Part shown: positions 44,665 to 52,929 of the stretch, piece by piece
Position numbering within the stretch: position 1 is the stretch's first letter
How the letters are laid out: every line of letters begins with the position of its first letter
Assembly (NCBI GenBank): GCA_937921775.1
Contig: CAKZUK010000021.1
Coordinates: forward strand, 1-64,000
Length of the DNA stretch: 64,000 nucleotides
Source of the DNA: an uncultured Saprospiraceae bacterium
Lineage (GTDB): Bacteria; Bacteroidota; Bacteroidia; Chitinophagales; Saprospiraceae
Direction: 5' to 3'
Position numbers and translations under genes: made by a program
The notes under the pieces: model-generated
The model's input: only the letters and a program-made list of their open reading frames with translations
What the model was told of the DNA's origin: nothing
Database searches by the model: none

Positions 44665-45324
44665 ATGGTATTTATTAAAGTCGAGGAGGAATTACAAAAT
44701 GCATGTCCTAATTTGAAATTAGGGATTTTGCAATGTAGTGTTTTAGTACAAGCAACATCCTTAGATTTATTAGCGGAGATTCAAAAAGGTATTAAAGGCT
44801 TGCAAGCAAATTATAAAGTTGAAAACATATCGCAACGTCAGGTCATTCAAGCTAGTCGCAAAGCTTACAAAGCCTGTGGTAAAGATCCTGCACGCTACCG
44901 ATTATCAGCTGAGGCATTATTGAGACGAGTAATACAAGGCAAAGGTTTGTATCAAATCAACAATGTAGTCGATGCACTGAACTTGGTTTCTATAAAAACC
45001 GGTTACTCCATAGGTGGCTACAATCCTGATAAAATTAAAGGTCAAATAAGTCTAGGTATTGGAAAAGAAGCTGAACCATATGAAGGAATTGGTAGAGGTG
45101 CATTGAACATTGCCAATCTTCCTGTGTTAAGAGATGAGACCGGAGCTTTTGGTACACCCACTAGTGATTCCCTTCGTACGTCTATTAGTAATGAAGCTAC
45201 TAAGTTCTTAATGGTCTTTTACGATTTTGATGGTCAAGGAGAGTTGAAGGAGGCACTTGATTTGTCGGTGGTACTTTTGGATGACCATTGTGGTGGCGAA
45301 GATTTTGAGATAGCAATTTATTAG
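44665..45324 (+). CDS. B3/B4 tRNA-binding domain-containing protein
   Basis: A 219-residue stand-alone relative of the B3/B4 domain of phenylalanyl-tRNA synthetase beta subunits. The core ASRKAYKACGKDPARYRLSAEALLRRV and INNVVDALNLVSIKTGYSIGGYN match the family pattern. Stand-alone B3/B4 proteins have been proposed to edit or hydrolyse mischarged tRNA or its products, but the activity here is not established. The DDHCGGEDFEI C-terminus is intact. Confidence 0.88.
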   Translation: MVFIKVEEELQNACPNLKLGILQCSVLVQATSLDLLAEIQKGIKGLQANYKVENISQRQVIQASRKAYKACGKDPARYRLSAEALLRRVIQGKGLYQINNVVDALNLVSIKTGYSIGGYNPDKIKGQISLGIGKEAEPYEGIGRGALNIANLPVLRDETGAFGTPTSDSLRTSISNEATKFLMVFYDFDGQGELKEALDLSVVLLDDHCGGEDFEIAIY

Positions 45325-45443
45325 TTCCAATTGCTTTTATTTTAAGCTATACATATCACTGCCGCTGTGCTGCAGCTAGATTATCCTAGCATTCTTTTAT
45401 CACTATGTGATCTTTCACGTTTACTACTTTACACTATTAAAAA

Positions 45444-46088
45444 ATGTTAAACAAAATACTATCTGATCTAAAACCATACGAGGCAAAGCTAGTTGCTGTT
45501 TCCAAGACGAGACCTAAGGAAGCGATTCAAGCTATGTATGATAAAGGGCAACGAATTTTTGGTGAAAACCGAGTACCCGAATTGGTTGAAAAAAACGAAG
45601 CCTTACCGAAGGATATTGAATGGCATTTGATTGGACACTTACAAAGTAAAAAGGCAAAGGCAATTGCAGGTTTTGTCAGTTGCATTCACTCGATTGATAG
45701 TCAAAAGTTATTAGAGGTAGTTGATAAAGAAGCTGCGAAACACGATCGGGTTATTGATGTACTATTGCAATTTAAAATTGCTGAGGAAGAATCTAAATAT
45801 GGTTTCGACCTAGAAAGTGTCAAACATCTATTGAATTCAGATGCCTATAAATCGATGAAAAACATTCGCGTTTCTGGCGTCATGGGCATGGCTACTTTTA
45901 CCGATGACAAAGATCAGGTGAAAAATGAATTCCAAAATTTGAAAAAAATATTTGATCATCTACGTGAATCACACTTTGCTAAGGACGCACAGTTTAAAGA
46001 AATCTCAATGGGCATGTCTGGAGATTATCCAATTGCATTGAAAGAAGGTAGCACCATGGTTCGTGTAGGAAGCTTATTATTTAGATGA
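45444..46088 (+). CDS. YggS family pyridoxal phosphate homeostasis protein
   Basis: A cytoplasmic PLP-binding protein (fold type III, no known catalytic activity) involved in vitamin B6 and amino acid balance. The 214 residues contain the PLP lysine Lys21 in AVSKTRP, GENRVPEL, WHLIGHLQSKKAK and the C-terminal SMGMSGDYPIALKEGSTMVRVGS motif. It overlaps the SDR gene by 4 nt (ATGA), so the two are translationally coupled. Confidence 0.95.
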   Translation: MLNKILSDLKPYEAKLVAVSKTRPKEAIQAMYDKGQRIFGENRVPELVEKNEALPKDIEWHLIGHLQSKKAKAIAGFVSCIHSIDSQKLLEVVDKEAAKHDRVIDVLLQFKIAEEESKYGFDLESVKHLLNSDAYKSMKNIRVSGVMGMATFTDDKDQVKNEFQNLKKIFDHLRESHFAKDAQFKEISMGMSGDYPIALKEGSTMVRVGSLLFR

Positions 46089-46777
46089 TGAAAAAAATAA
46101 TCTTAATTACTGGGGGAAACAGGGGCATTGGCCTCGAAATCTGTCGTCAATTATGTCTTGCAGGTCATCAAGTAATTCTCGGCTCACGTAGATTTGAGAA
46201 TGGTAAAAAAGCGGTCAAGTCTCTTGGCTTAAGCATGGATGTTCAACAACTTGAGGTCACCAATAAAGCAGACATCAGCCAAGTTGCCAAATATATCGAA
46301 ACAACTTACGGCCACCTAGATGTCCTCATCAATAATGCTGGAATTCTTGTAGGCGAAGCTGGCGTGTTAGAACCAGATTTTGACGTGGTCACCAATACCC
46401 TGAATGTCAATTTTTACGGTGCTTGGAAAACAAGTCTGGGCATGCTCCCTCTTTTGAAAAAAAGTAGTGATGGCCGTATTATCAACATGAGCAGCAGCAT
46501 GGGCTCATTGAACGAAATGGGAAACAACAAAACTGGCCATGCTGGCTACCGCATCTCTAAAACTGCTTTGAACGCACTTACTATTCTCCTTTCAAATGAG
46601 CTACAAGGCGCAATCAAAGTGAACACGATGTCTCCTGGTTGGGTCAAAACGGATATGGGTGGTGCTGGGGCCGATCGTAGCCTTGCTGAGGGAGCGGATA
46701 CCGCCGTTTGGCTGGCCACTGCAGAGGTGATTCCTAATGGGAAGTTTGTTAAAGATCGGGCTATTGTGGAATGGTGA
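46085..46777 (+). CDS. Short-chain dehydrogenase/reductase (SDR) family oxidoreductase
   Basis: A 230-residue NAD(P)-dependent classical SDR with the cofactor loop TGGNRGIG (9-16), NNAG (83-86), catalytic Ser in the INMSSSMG strand and Tyr155-x3-Lys159 (AGYRISK). SPGWVKTDMGG ends the cofactor-binding part. The substrate is not predictable; carbonyl-reductase-like members have this length. It shares a 4-nt overlap with the yggS-like gene. Confidence 0.92.
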   Translation: MMKKIILITGGNRGIGLEICRQLCLAGHQVILGSRRFENGKKAVKSLGLSMDVQQLEVTNKADISQVAKYIETTYGHLDVLINNAGILVGEAGVLEPDFDVVTNTLNVNFYGAWKTSLGMLPLLKKSSDGRIINMSSSMGSLNEMGNNKTGHAGYRISKTALNALTILLSNELQGAIKVNTMSPGWVKTDMGGAGADRSLAEGADTAVWLATAEVIPNGKFVKDRAIVEW

Positions 46778-46884
46778 TTTTGTGAGATCTCTTCGCAGTA
46801 CGATCTCACAGTAGAAGGGAATATCTATACAATTTCCTAGCCCAATCCATCGTTCTCACAAAGGAACTCATCAAAACTACTGGC

Positions 46885-48129
46885 TTGAGAAGAAAACTAC
46901 ACTTATCTATATCTTTACTTATTGCGCTCAGCAGCAGCTTGCTTGGACAAAATCTAATTCCAAACCCTAGTTTTGAAGATGTAAACGTATGTTTTAAATA
47001 CCATGAAGAATGCAGTCCTAAAGCTTGGCGCAACACAGTTTTAAAAAACTTTGCTTATCGCGAATATTTGGGAGAAGGAAAAAAAAGACGACTCCCCGGC
47101 AAAGCACATCCCACTATCATCCCGCCCGACGGCAGTCGATTTGTTGCTGTTCGCATTTTCAACAAAATTAGAAAAAACGATCGTACATTTATTCAGACAC
47201 CTTTACTTTGTAAATTGGTAAAGGGGCAAAAGTACAAAGTTAGCTTCCAACTCTACTCCACTACTTACATGATTAGTGAATTGGGAATTGCTTTGGTAGA
47301 CAGTATGCAAATTTTCAAAAAGAATGAGGCTGTTTTCAAAATTGATCCCAAAGTAAAAATCCGCTTTGATGAAAAAATAAAACGAAACAAGTGGCATACT
47401 TATTCATCAACTTTCGTGGCGGAAGGCAATGAGATAGGAATCATTATTGGAAATTTCAATACTGATGCACAAACCGAACTTAATACCATCGTAAAAGGAA
47501 AAGAAAAGAATTTACCGAAAGGTGCACACTATGTTTTAGATAATTTTTCATTGACTGCGATTGAGGTAGACAGTTCAGATCTTTGCGACTTGGAACAAAA
47601 CAAAGCCTTCATCTATGCCGATTCTATTCGTCATATCATTTATGAAAAGGTACGAACGGTAGCACTCATCCCAATTCCTAAAACTGCTCCTATTGCTCCA
47701 CCAATTATTGAAGCAACAATTCCGATGGAAGAAGAAATAGTTGATAAGGAGCCTCTCATGATTGGGGATCAAGAAATTAAGGTCAAAGAGGATTTCGTTT
47801 TTACGAATATCACTTTTGAGAATAACAAAGCTGTTTTGCAAAGCAGTGCCTTTCGACCTCTTGAAGCTATAGCACAATTTTTGGAGGAACATCCTAGATA
47901 CAAACTGCAGATCACTGGACATACGGATAATATTGGTAGCAATAACTTTAACCAAGCTTTATCCGTACAAAGGTCCAGAGCTGTTGCTGACTTTTTGATT
48001 CGCTCTGGCCTACAAGCAGATCGTCTACTTACTGGTGGGCGTGGTGAATTGGAGCCTATTGATTCAAATGATACGGCCTTGGGACGTGAACAAAATCGAC
48101 GTGTAGCGTTTCAATTAATTAATAAGTAA
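46885..48129 (+). CDS. OmpA family protein with N-terminal beta domain
   Basis: A 414-residue exported protein. TTG is the chosen start because an intact signal peptide follows it (LSISLLIALSSSLLGQ) and no ATG precedes the mature N-terminus NLIPNPSFED. The N-terminal domain (about 25-235) is beta-rich and jelly-roll-like, as in carbohydrate-binding-like modules of Bacteroidota OmpA proteins. A Pro-rich linker leads to the OmpA peptidoglycan-binding domain (about 300-414; ITGHTDNIG, GRGELEP, NRRVAF). It precedes the related 48655 gene in tandem, suggesting an ancient duplication. Confidence 0.88.
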   Translation: MRRKLHLSISLLIALSSSLLGQNLIPNPSFEDVNVCFKYHEECSPKAWRNTVLKNFAYREYLGEGKKRRLPGKAHPTIIPPDGSRFVAVRIFNKIRKNDRTFIQTPLLCKLVKGQKYKVSFQLYSTTYMISELGIALVDSMQIFKKNEAVFKIDPKVKIRFDEKIKRNKWHTYSSTFVAEGNEIGIIIGNFNTDAQTELNTIVKGKEKNLPKGAHYVLDNFSLTAIEVDSSDLCDLEQNKAFIYADSIRHIIYEKVRTVALIPIPKTAPIAPPIIEATIPMEEEIVDKEPLMIGDQEIKVKEDFVFTNITFENNKAVLQSSAFRPLEAIAQFLEEHPRYKLQITGHTDNIGSNNFNQALSVQRSRAVADFLIRSGLQADRLLTGGRGELEPIDSNDTALGREQNRRVAFQLINK

Positions 48130-48310
48130 ATGTCCAATGCTAAAACAGTCAAGGTGTAATTTTCACTTCCACTGAAATTAGCCGTGGCTAAATAACATAA
48201 GTTTCTTTATGTTTTGAAAGTAGAATTTTTGTTCAAATCGAGGCAGGCACGGAACCTGATAGCCTTACAGGTCGACCGAGAATTGATTTTGGCGTTCGGA
48301 ACAAGATATA

Positions 48311-48436
48311 AATGTAAAATGTAAAACCGCAAAATGTAAAATGTAAAAGTTTGCCCGCGAACGCAAAAACACTTTGTTTGCTACGATTTTCGACCACTTT
48401 TACATTTTGACTTTTACATTTTGCGGGTTTACATTT
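48311..48436. repeat. Palindrome built from AATGTAAA words, copy 2
   Basis: The left arm (48311-48350) repeats AATGTAAA with the CCGCAAA core; the right arm (48396-48436) contains ACTTTTACATTTTGACTTTTACATTTTGCGGG in reverse orientation as short words. It shares words and core with 25521-25623. Confidence 0.7.
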
Positions 48437-48654
48437 AAAAACTTTGCTTGAAGTGATGCAGTAAAAAATCCAGACAACTGAATTGCTGGTCACCCTGCTT
48501 AGCTATCAAGGTGAGTACAGAACGAAGAGTTGGATAAAAAGATCTTTTTCAAAATGTAATTAATTTTATGTTACAGCGTACTAAGCATTATTATCAAAAA
48601 TTTGTTAATCCAAAACGATCTCTGTAATTTAAAGCTTCCAAGCAATTATCTATT

Positions 48655-50841
48655 ATGATCCGATTTCTGACCTTAGTTATTCTTTACAGTCTTTTCACCA
48701 ATCCGGTAGAAGCTCAAAACCTTGTCAAAAATTCTAGTTTTGAATATTTTGATTATACTTCTCGTTTTCTAAATACCACCGGTCTCGACTTTGAGAAACA
48801 AGTAAAACATTGGACTGTCCCCAATCAAGCATCCACCGATTTGATCAGCCCTCGGATGAAAAATAAAAACATCACAACCATCCCTGCACATACAGGTAAG
48901 AATATGGCGGGGATTGTTATCAATGGTGATTTCTGGGCTGAGTACTTGGCAATCAAATTGAAAAAGCCAATTAAAGCAGGAGTTAATTATTATGTCGAAT
49001 TCTGGATTGCGATGCCTCCCGTTTATTCCAAAAAGAAAATGAAAGCAACCAAGCTTAATGCAAACTTTGGAGTACGCTTCGGCGACAAGGTTTTTAATCT
49101 TGATAAAAAAATACTTCCTGGAAAACCACAGATTCATGCCACTACTGAAACGTTGATTGAACCAAAAAAATGGACGAAAATTTTTGGAACTTATTCCGCT
49201 ACTGAAGCTGCTGATTATTTATACATTGGCCAATTTTTGAATCCCGATATCGACCCTAATATTGTAATTGGGTATTTTTTCATTGACGATGTATTTGTTG
49301 AACCCTTTAGTAGTACTGCTATTGATTTTGTGCCGAGTAGTTACTATCGAATTAAAGGATCAACGGCTTCCGTAATTATGGAGAATATTTATTTTGAAAC
49401 AGACAAGCACGATCTATTGCTTGATTCTGAAAAAGAACTGGATAAGTTGGTCAACATTATGAATAAAAATCCTTCCATCGCCATTGAAATATTAGGACAT
49501 ACAGACGATCAGGGAGATATAGATCACAATGCTTCCTTATCCGAAAATCGAGCAAAGACTGTTTATGATTATTTGGTTGCAGAAGGAATCCCACAAAAGC
49601 GATTGCGTAGCCAAGGAATGGGATATACCAAACCTGTGGCCAGCAATTCTACCGACGCAGGTCGTCAAAAGAATCGCCGTGTAGAGTTTAAAGTTAGTGG
49701 TGAGATTACTGCTGACAATTTACCGCAAGGACCAGGAGACGTGTATCGCTTTTCAAAAAATGCGGATAGTGCAAAACCTTTACAGCTTTCATTTACCAAT
49801 CCTAATGCCTTCAAAAACAATTGCATGGGTGAAAGCGGCGCACCAGATTTAGATCCAGATCAAAAAAGCTTGTTGGCTAAATGTAATCCTGTCAATGCAA
49901 AAAAACACATTCTTGAAAAAACGAAAGATCAGCAAACCGTCTTTTTTAATGAATACGCTTTGAATCCGCAGAATAGAATTTTCTTCATTAGCCTTTTGCA
50001 GGAACTCAAAGATCAGGGGTTTAATTATCTAGCACTCGATGCCCTTAGCGGAAAAGACAATCAACTTCAGGAGCGAGGCTATCCGGTTTTGAATAGTGGT
50101 TACCTTACGCGTGAACCAGTTTTTGGAGAACTAATTCGGACGGCTATTGATATGGGATTTGATTTATTATCCTTCAATCCTTCTAAAGTGGAGGTGAAAA
50201 AAGCGCAGCAAATTTTGGGAAAGAAATTTGGAGCAGAGGATGAAGGGATGGCTCGACGTTGGGCACAAGGCATGAATATTTATCGAATTCGTAAAAAATA
50301 TCCGGATGCAAAAATACTTATCTACTCAAGTGAACCTATTCTTAATGAATCTGGCGATGAGACTGAAAGGTCTGCCGCCGCATGGTATAAAGCTTTATCC
50401 TCTAAAGATCCATTTACCATTGAGCAGTCTAGCATGACGGATAAATGTGAGTTGGCAAAGCATCCACTTTTCGCCTCAAGAGCTATAAAAGAACCGACCA
50501 TATTTATGGCTAAAGTTGTGTCCAAAAAGGTATCCTTTAAAACAGGATCTACAGATTTACAAGTTTTCCATCCCGCCTACTCTACTATTTATAATCGTCC
50601 CAATTGGATGACACAAACTAGAACTCCTTATCTGTTTAATCCAGATAAACATGGCATGGCTTATCCTTGTATGGTCTTAGCTTACAAGCCAGATGAAGAT
50701 CCTGACTTTGCAGTACCTATTGATGTAGTCGAGTTTAAAGACAATGGTGAGAAGACGGCTTTAATGCTACCGAAAGGAGATTGGGTTTTGGTGATGACAG
50801 ATTATACTAAGCATAAGAAGTTGGAGGTAGTGGTGAAGTAA
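48655..50841 (+). CDS. OmpA family protein fused to a ChaN/erythromycin-esterase-like C-terminal domain
   Basis: A 728-residue exported protein: signal peptide (1-20), N-terminal beta domain (about 21-218, NLVKNSSFEYF, related to the neighbouring OmpA protein), OmpA peptidoglycan-binding domain (about 239-350; LGHTDDQGD), and a C-terminal part (about 415-600) unlike OmpA. That part has FFNEYALNPQNRIFF, LKDQGFNYLALDAL and EGMARRWAQGMNIYRIRKKYP, echoing the GExH, LxxxGxxxxxxE and RDxxMAxxI elements of the ChaN/erythromycin-esterase/TIKI group, but with the His lost and Glu433 kept. Homology is my inference. The stop at 50841 is followed by an inverted repeat. Confidence 0.82.
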   Translation: MIRFLTLVILYSLFTNPVEAQNLVKNSSFEYFDYTSRFLNTTGLDFEKQVKHWTVPNQASTDLISPRMKNKNITTIPAHTGKNMAGIVINGDFWAEYLAIKLKKPIKAGVNYYVEFWIAMPPVYSKKKMKATKLNANFGVRFGDKVFNLDKKILPGKPQIHATTETLIEPKKWTKIFGTYSATEAADYLYIGQFLNPDIDPNIVIGYFFIDDVFVEPFSSTAIDFVPSSYYRIKGSTASVIMENIYFETDKHDLLLDSEKELDKLVNIMNKNPSIAIEILGHTDDQGDIDHNASLSENRAKTVYDYLVAEGIPQKRLRSQGMGYTKPVASNSTDAGRQKNRRVEFKVSGEITADNLPQGPGDVYRFSKNADSAKPLQLSFTNPNAFKNNCMGESGAPDLDPDQKSLLAKCNPVNAKKHILEKTKDQQTVFFNEYALNPQNRIFFISLLQELKDQGFNYLALDALSGKDNQLQERGYPVLNSGYLTREPVFGELIRTAIDMGFDLLSFNPSKVEVKKAQQILGKKFGAEDEGMARRWAQGMNIYRIRKKYPDAKILIYSSEPILNESGDETERSAAAWYKALSSKDPFTIEQSSMTDKCELAKHPLFASRAIKEPTIFMAKVVSKKVSFKTGSTDLQVFHPAYSTIYNRPNWMTQTRTPYLFNPDKHGMAYPCMVLAYKPDEDPDFAVPIDVVEFKDNGEKTALMLPKGDWVLVMTDYTKHKKLEVVVK

Positions 50842-50890
50842 GTCTTGGAGGAAATTAAGCTCTGAAAGAGTTAAGACTAAGCTAGGAAAA

Positions 50891-50946
50891 AAGGCTTGCA
50901 GCTCGCACGATTGAGGGCTCCGCATACTACCTGCCCTTCAAGCCTT
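50891..50946. terminator. Inverted repeat between convergent genes
   Basis: AAGGCTTG (50891-50898) and CAAGCCTT (50939-50946) are perfect complements, with an inner TGAGGGC/GCCCTTCA pairing with one wobble. It lies between convergent ORFs ending at 50841 (+) and 50968 (-). A run of A precedes it, giving a T run in the minus direction. Confidence 0.6.
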
Positions 50947-50967
50947 AAGTCCATTAATCCTTCAAAT

Positions 50968-51513
50968 TCAATTAAAACAATTCCCTTCTTGCGCACCAAT
51001 GTTAGGATCAAAACCAGTTCCATCAAACTGAGTAGAAAACAAACAATCTTCTACATCCTCAGGAAAAGTCTCATCACAAAGAAACGCACAAACAGAACCT
51101 TCCAATTTCTGATTCATTCCATAGATGGTAAAAAATTCTAACTCATAGAAATAGACCCCTCCTACGATTGCTTCATTTCCAAAATGATTAATCTTCCCAT
51201 CCCAAGTGATATCATCAAAGTAAGCTGAAAAATTTATTCGAGAGAAAACAACCTCATCTTGCTGATCTCTAATTTCGAACTTTGGAATGAAATCTACATT
51301 AATACTTGTAATTCGAAATACATCATTCACCCCGTCCCCATTTGGTGTAAAAGCATTCGGAATAAAGACAGATGCGTTGTTAGTTACATATTCTGTAGCT
51401 GCTATTTCACAACAGCCAGTGTATATACTAGGCCTTACAACCGGTTCATCTTCCTTACAGGCAAACAAACTTAAGGCGATAAAAATTAATAAGTATAGGT
51501 GAGTACTTTTCAT
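50968..51513 (-). CDS. Lipoprotein with T9SS type B-like (gliding_CTERM) domain
   Basis: A 181-residue protein with a lipoprotein signal (LSLFACKEDE, Cys19). Residues 50-66 read FIPNAFTPNGDGVNDVF, the hallmark of the CHU_C/type B sorting domain, followed by its FEIRDQQDEVVF and GVYFYELEF strands. In secreted adhesins this domain is C-terminal; here it is followed by about 45 Cys-containing residues (CAFLCDE, EDCLFS, GNCFN). The combination of lipidation signal and type B domain in a small protein is odd. It may be a folded cell-surface protein rather than a T9SS cargo. Confidence 0.75.
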   Translation of the reverse strand: MKSTHLYLLIFIALSLFACKEDEPVVRPSIYTGCCEIAATEYVTNNASVFIPNAFTPNGDGVNDVFRITSINVDFIPKFEIRDQQDEVVFSRINFSAYFDDITWDGKINHFGNEAIVGGVYFYELEFFTIYGMNQKLEGSVCAFLCDETFPEDVEDCLFSTQFDGTGFDPNIGAQEGNCFN

Positions 51514-51722
51514 AATTAATACGTTTGGGCTGCTTTTACAAATTCTACAAGCTTAATTCAACTTGTAAAAGAGCTATATTTTAAAACTTCTAGCAGAAAA
51601 ATGGCTACATTTACATAAACGAAATATATCATTAAATGGTTGGGTCTCCAAAGGAGGCTTTCATATGAAATTAACCAAATCTCATAACATCACCACCTTA
51701 TTATCGCAAATTTATCACCGTC

Positions 51723-52175
51723 ATGAAAAAAATTCCCTTTCGGAAAATACTCCCCGCCTTATTCATAGTTTTTATTTTAATGCAGTTTTATCGCATTGAC
51801 AAAACCAATCCTCCTGTGGTGAAGGCTAATGATTTCTTACTTAACGAAAACGCACCAGCACCAATTGCAAGCATGATCAAAAATGCCTGCTATGATTGCC
51901 ACTCTCATGAAACTGCATACCCTTGGTACACCAACGTAATGCCTTTCTCCTATTGGATCAAAGGTCACATCACTCATGGCCGTGAAAAACTTAATTTTTC
52001 TACTTGGACGGAATATTCTCCAAAAAAGAAATCTCATAAACTAGAGGAATGTGCTGAAGTCGTTCGAGAAACAAGAATGCCGATGACTACTTACCTAATT
52101 CCACATCCGGAAGCACGTATATCAAAAGAAGAACGGGAGACTTTGGCGAAGTGGTTTGAAAGTGTGCAGAAATAA
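51723..52175 (+). CDS. Haem-binding domain-containing protein (Haem_bd)
   Basis: A 150-residue exported or membrane-anchored protein with an N-terminal hydrophobic helix (about 8-24) and the domain IKNACYDCHSHETAYPWYTNVMPFSYWI: CxxCH (Cys-Tyr-Asp-Cys-His) is a c-type haem attachment site, with a downstream Met pair (RETRMPMTTY) that may supply the second ligand. It belongs to the haem-binding family common in Bacteroidota. It could accept electrons in the periplasm; the partner is unknown. Confidence 0.9.
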   Translation: MKKIPFRKILPALFIVFILMQFYRIDKTNPPVVKANDFLLNENAPAPIASMIKNACYDCHSHETAYPWYTNVMPFSYWIKGHITHGREKLNFSTWTEYSPKKKSHKLEECAEVVRETRMPMTTYLIPHPEARISKEERETLAKWFESVQK

Positions 52176-52296
52176 AAGAAGCGCAAAGACGGGAAATTCC
52201 CACTAAGACGAAATTCAAATTCACGTTTTATAAGTGAGATTCTGCTATTACTTAGCAAATTCCGTTTTCTTTCTATTCTCTATTAAAAATTAAAGC

Positions 52297-52878
52297 ATGA
52301 AAAATGAAAACATTAAAATCAAAAGCACGGAGATACTTTCCGACAATTGGTATACGCTAAACAAAGTTACCTACGAATACAAAAACAAACATGGTGAATG
52401 GGAAACTCATTCCCGTGAGGCTTACGATCGAGGTAATGGCGCGACCATTCTTTTGTACAACAAAAATAATCGAACTGTTATTCTAACTCGTCAATTCAGA
52501 TTACCGACTTATGTAAATGGTAACGAAAGCGGTATGCTGATCGAAACTTGTGCGGGCTTATTGGATAAAGACGAGCCAGAAGATTGCATTCGTAAAGAAA
52601 CAGAGGAAGAGACAGGTTACAAAGTTTCCAACGTCACGAAGATCTTTGAATCTTATATGTCTCCAGGTTCTGTAACTGAAATTTTATTCTTCTTTGTCGC
52701 GGAGTACACCAAAGATATGAAGGTCAGTGAAGGTGGTGGATTGGAAGAAGAACAGGAAAATATTGAAGTTTTGGAATTGGATTTTGATGAAGCTTTCAAT
52801 ATGATTGCTAATGGTGAGATTCAAGATGGCAAGACGATTATCCTTTTGCAGCATGCTAAGATTCATGGGCTTGTCTAA
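52297..52878 (+). CDS. nudK: NudK-type GDP-mannose pyrophosphatase (Nudix)
   Basis: A 193-residue Nudix hydrolase. The Nudix box [22 protein letters not shown] is intact apart from Lys in place of the consensus Arg, an arrangement I know from Nud[23 protein letters not shown] is diagnostic of the NudK subgroup, which hydrolyses GDP-mannose to mannose-1-phosphate and GMP. It stands alone between the haem-binding and GH5 genes. Confidence 0.93.
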   Translation: MKNENIKIKSTEILSDNWYTLNKVTYEYKNKHGEWETHSREAYDRGNGATILLYNKNNRTVILTRQFRLPTYVNGNESGMLIETCAGLLDKDEPEDCIRKETEEETGYKVSNVTKIFESYMSPGSVTEILFFFVAEYTKDMKVSEGGGLEEEQENIEVLELDFDEAFNMIANGEIQDGKTIILLQHAKIHGLV

Positions 52879-52929
52879 GGGACCAATGCCCTCAGTACAC
52901 AGGGAGGCGTCTAATCCGTATTCAATCTT

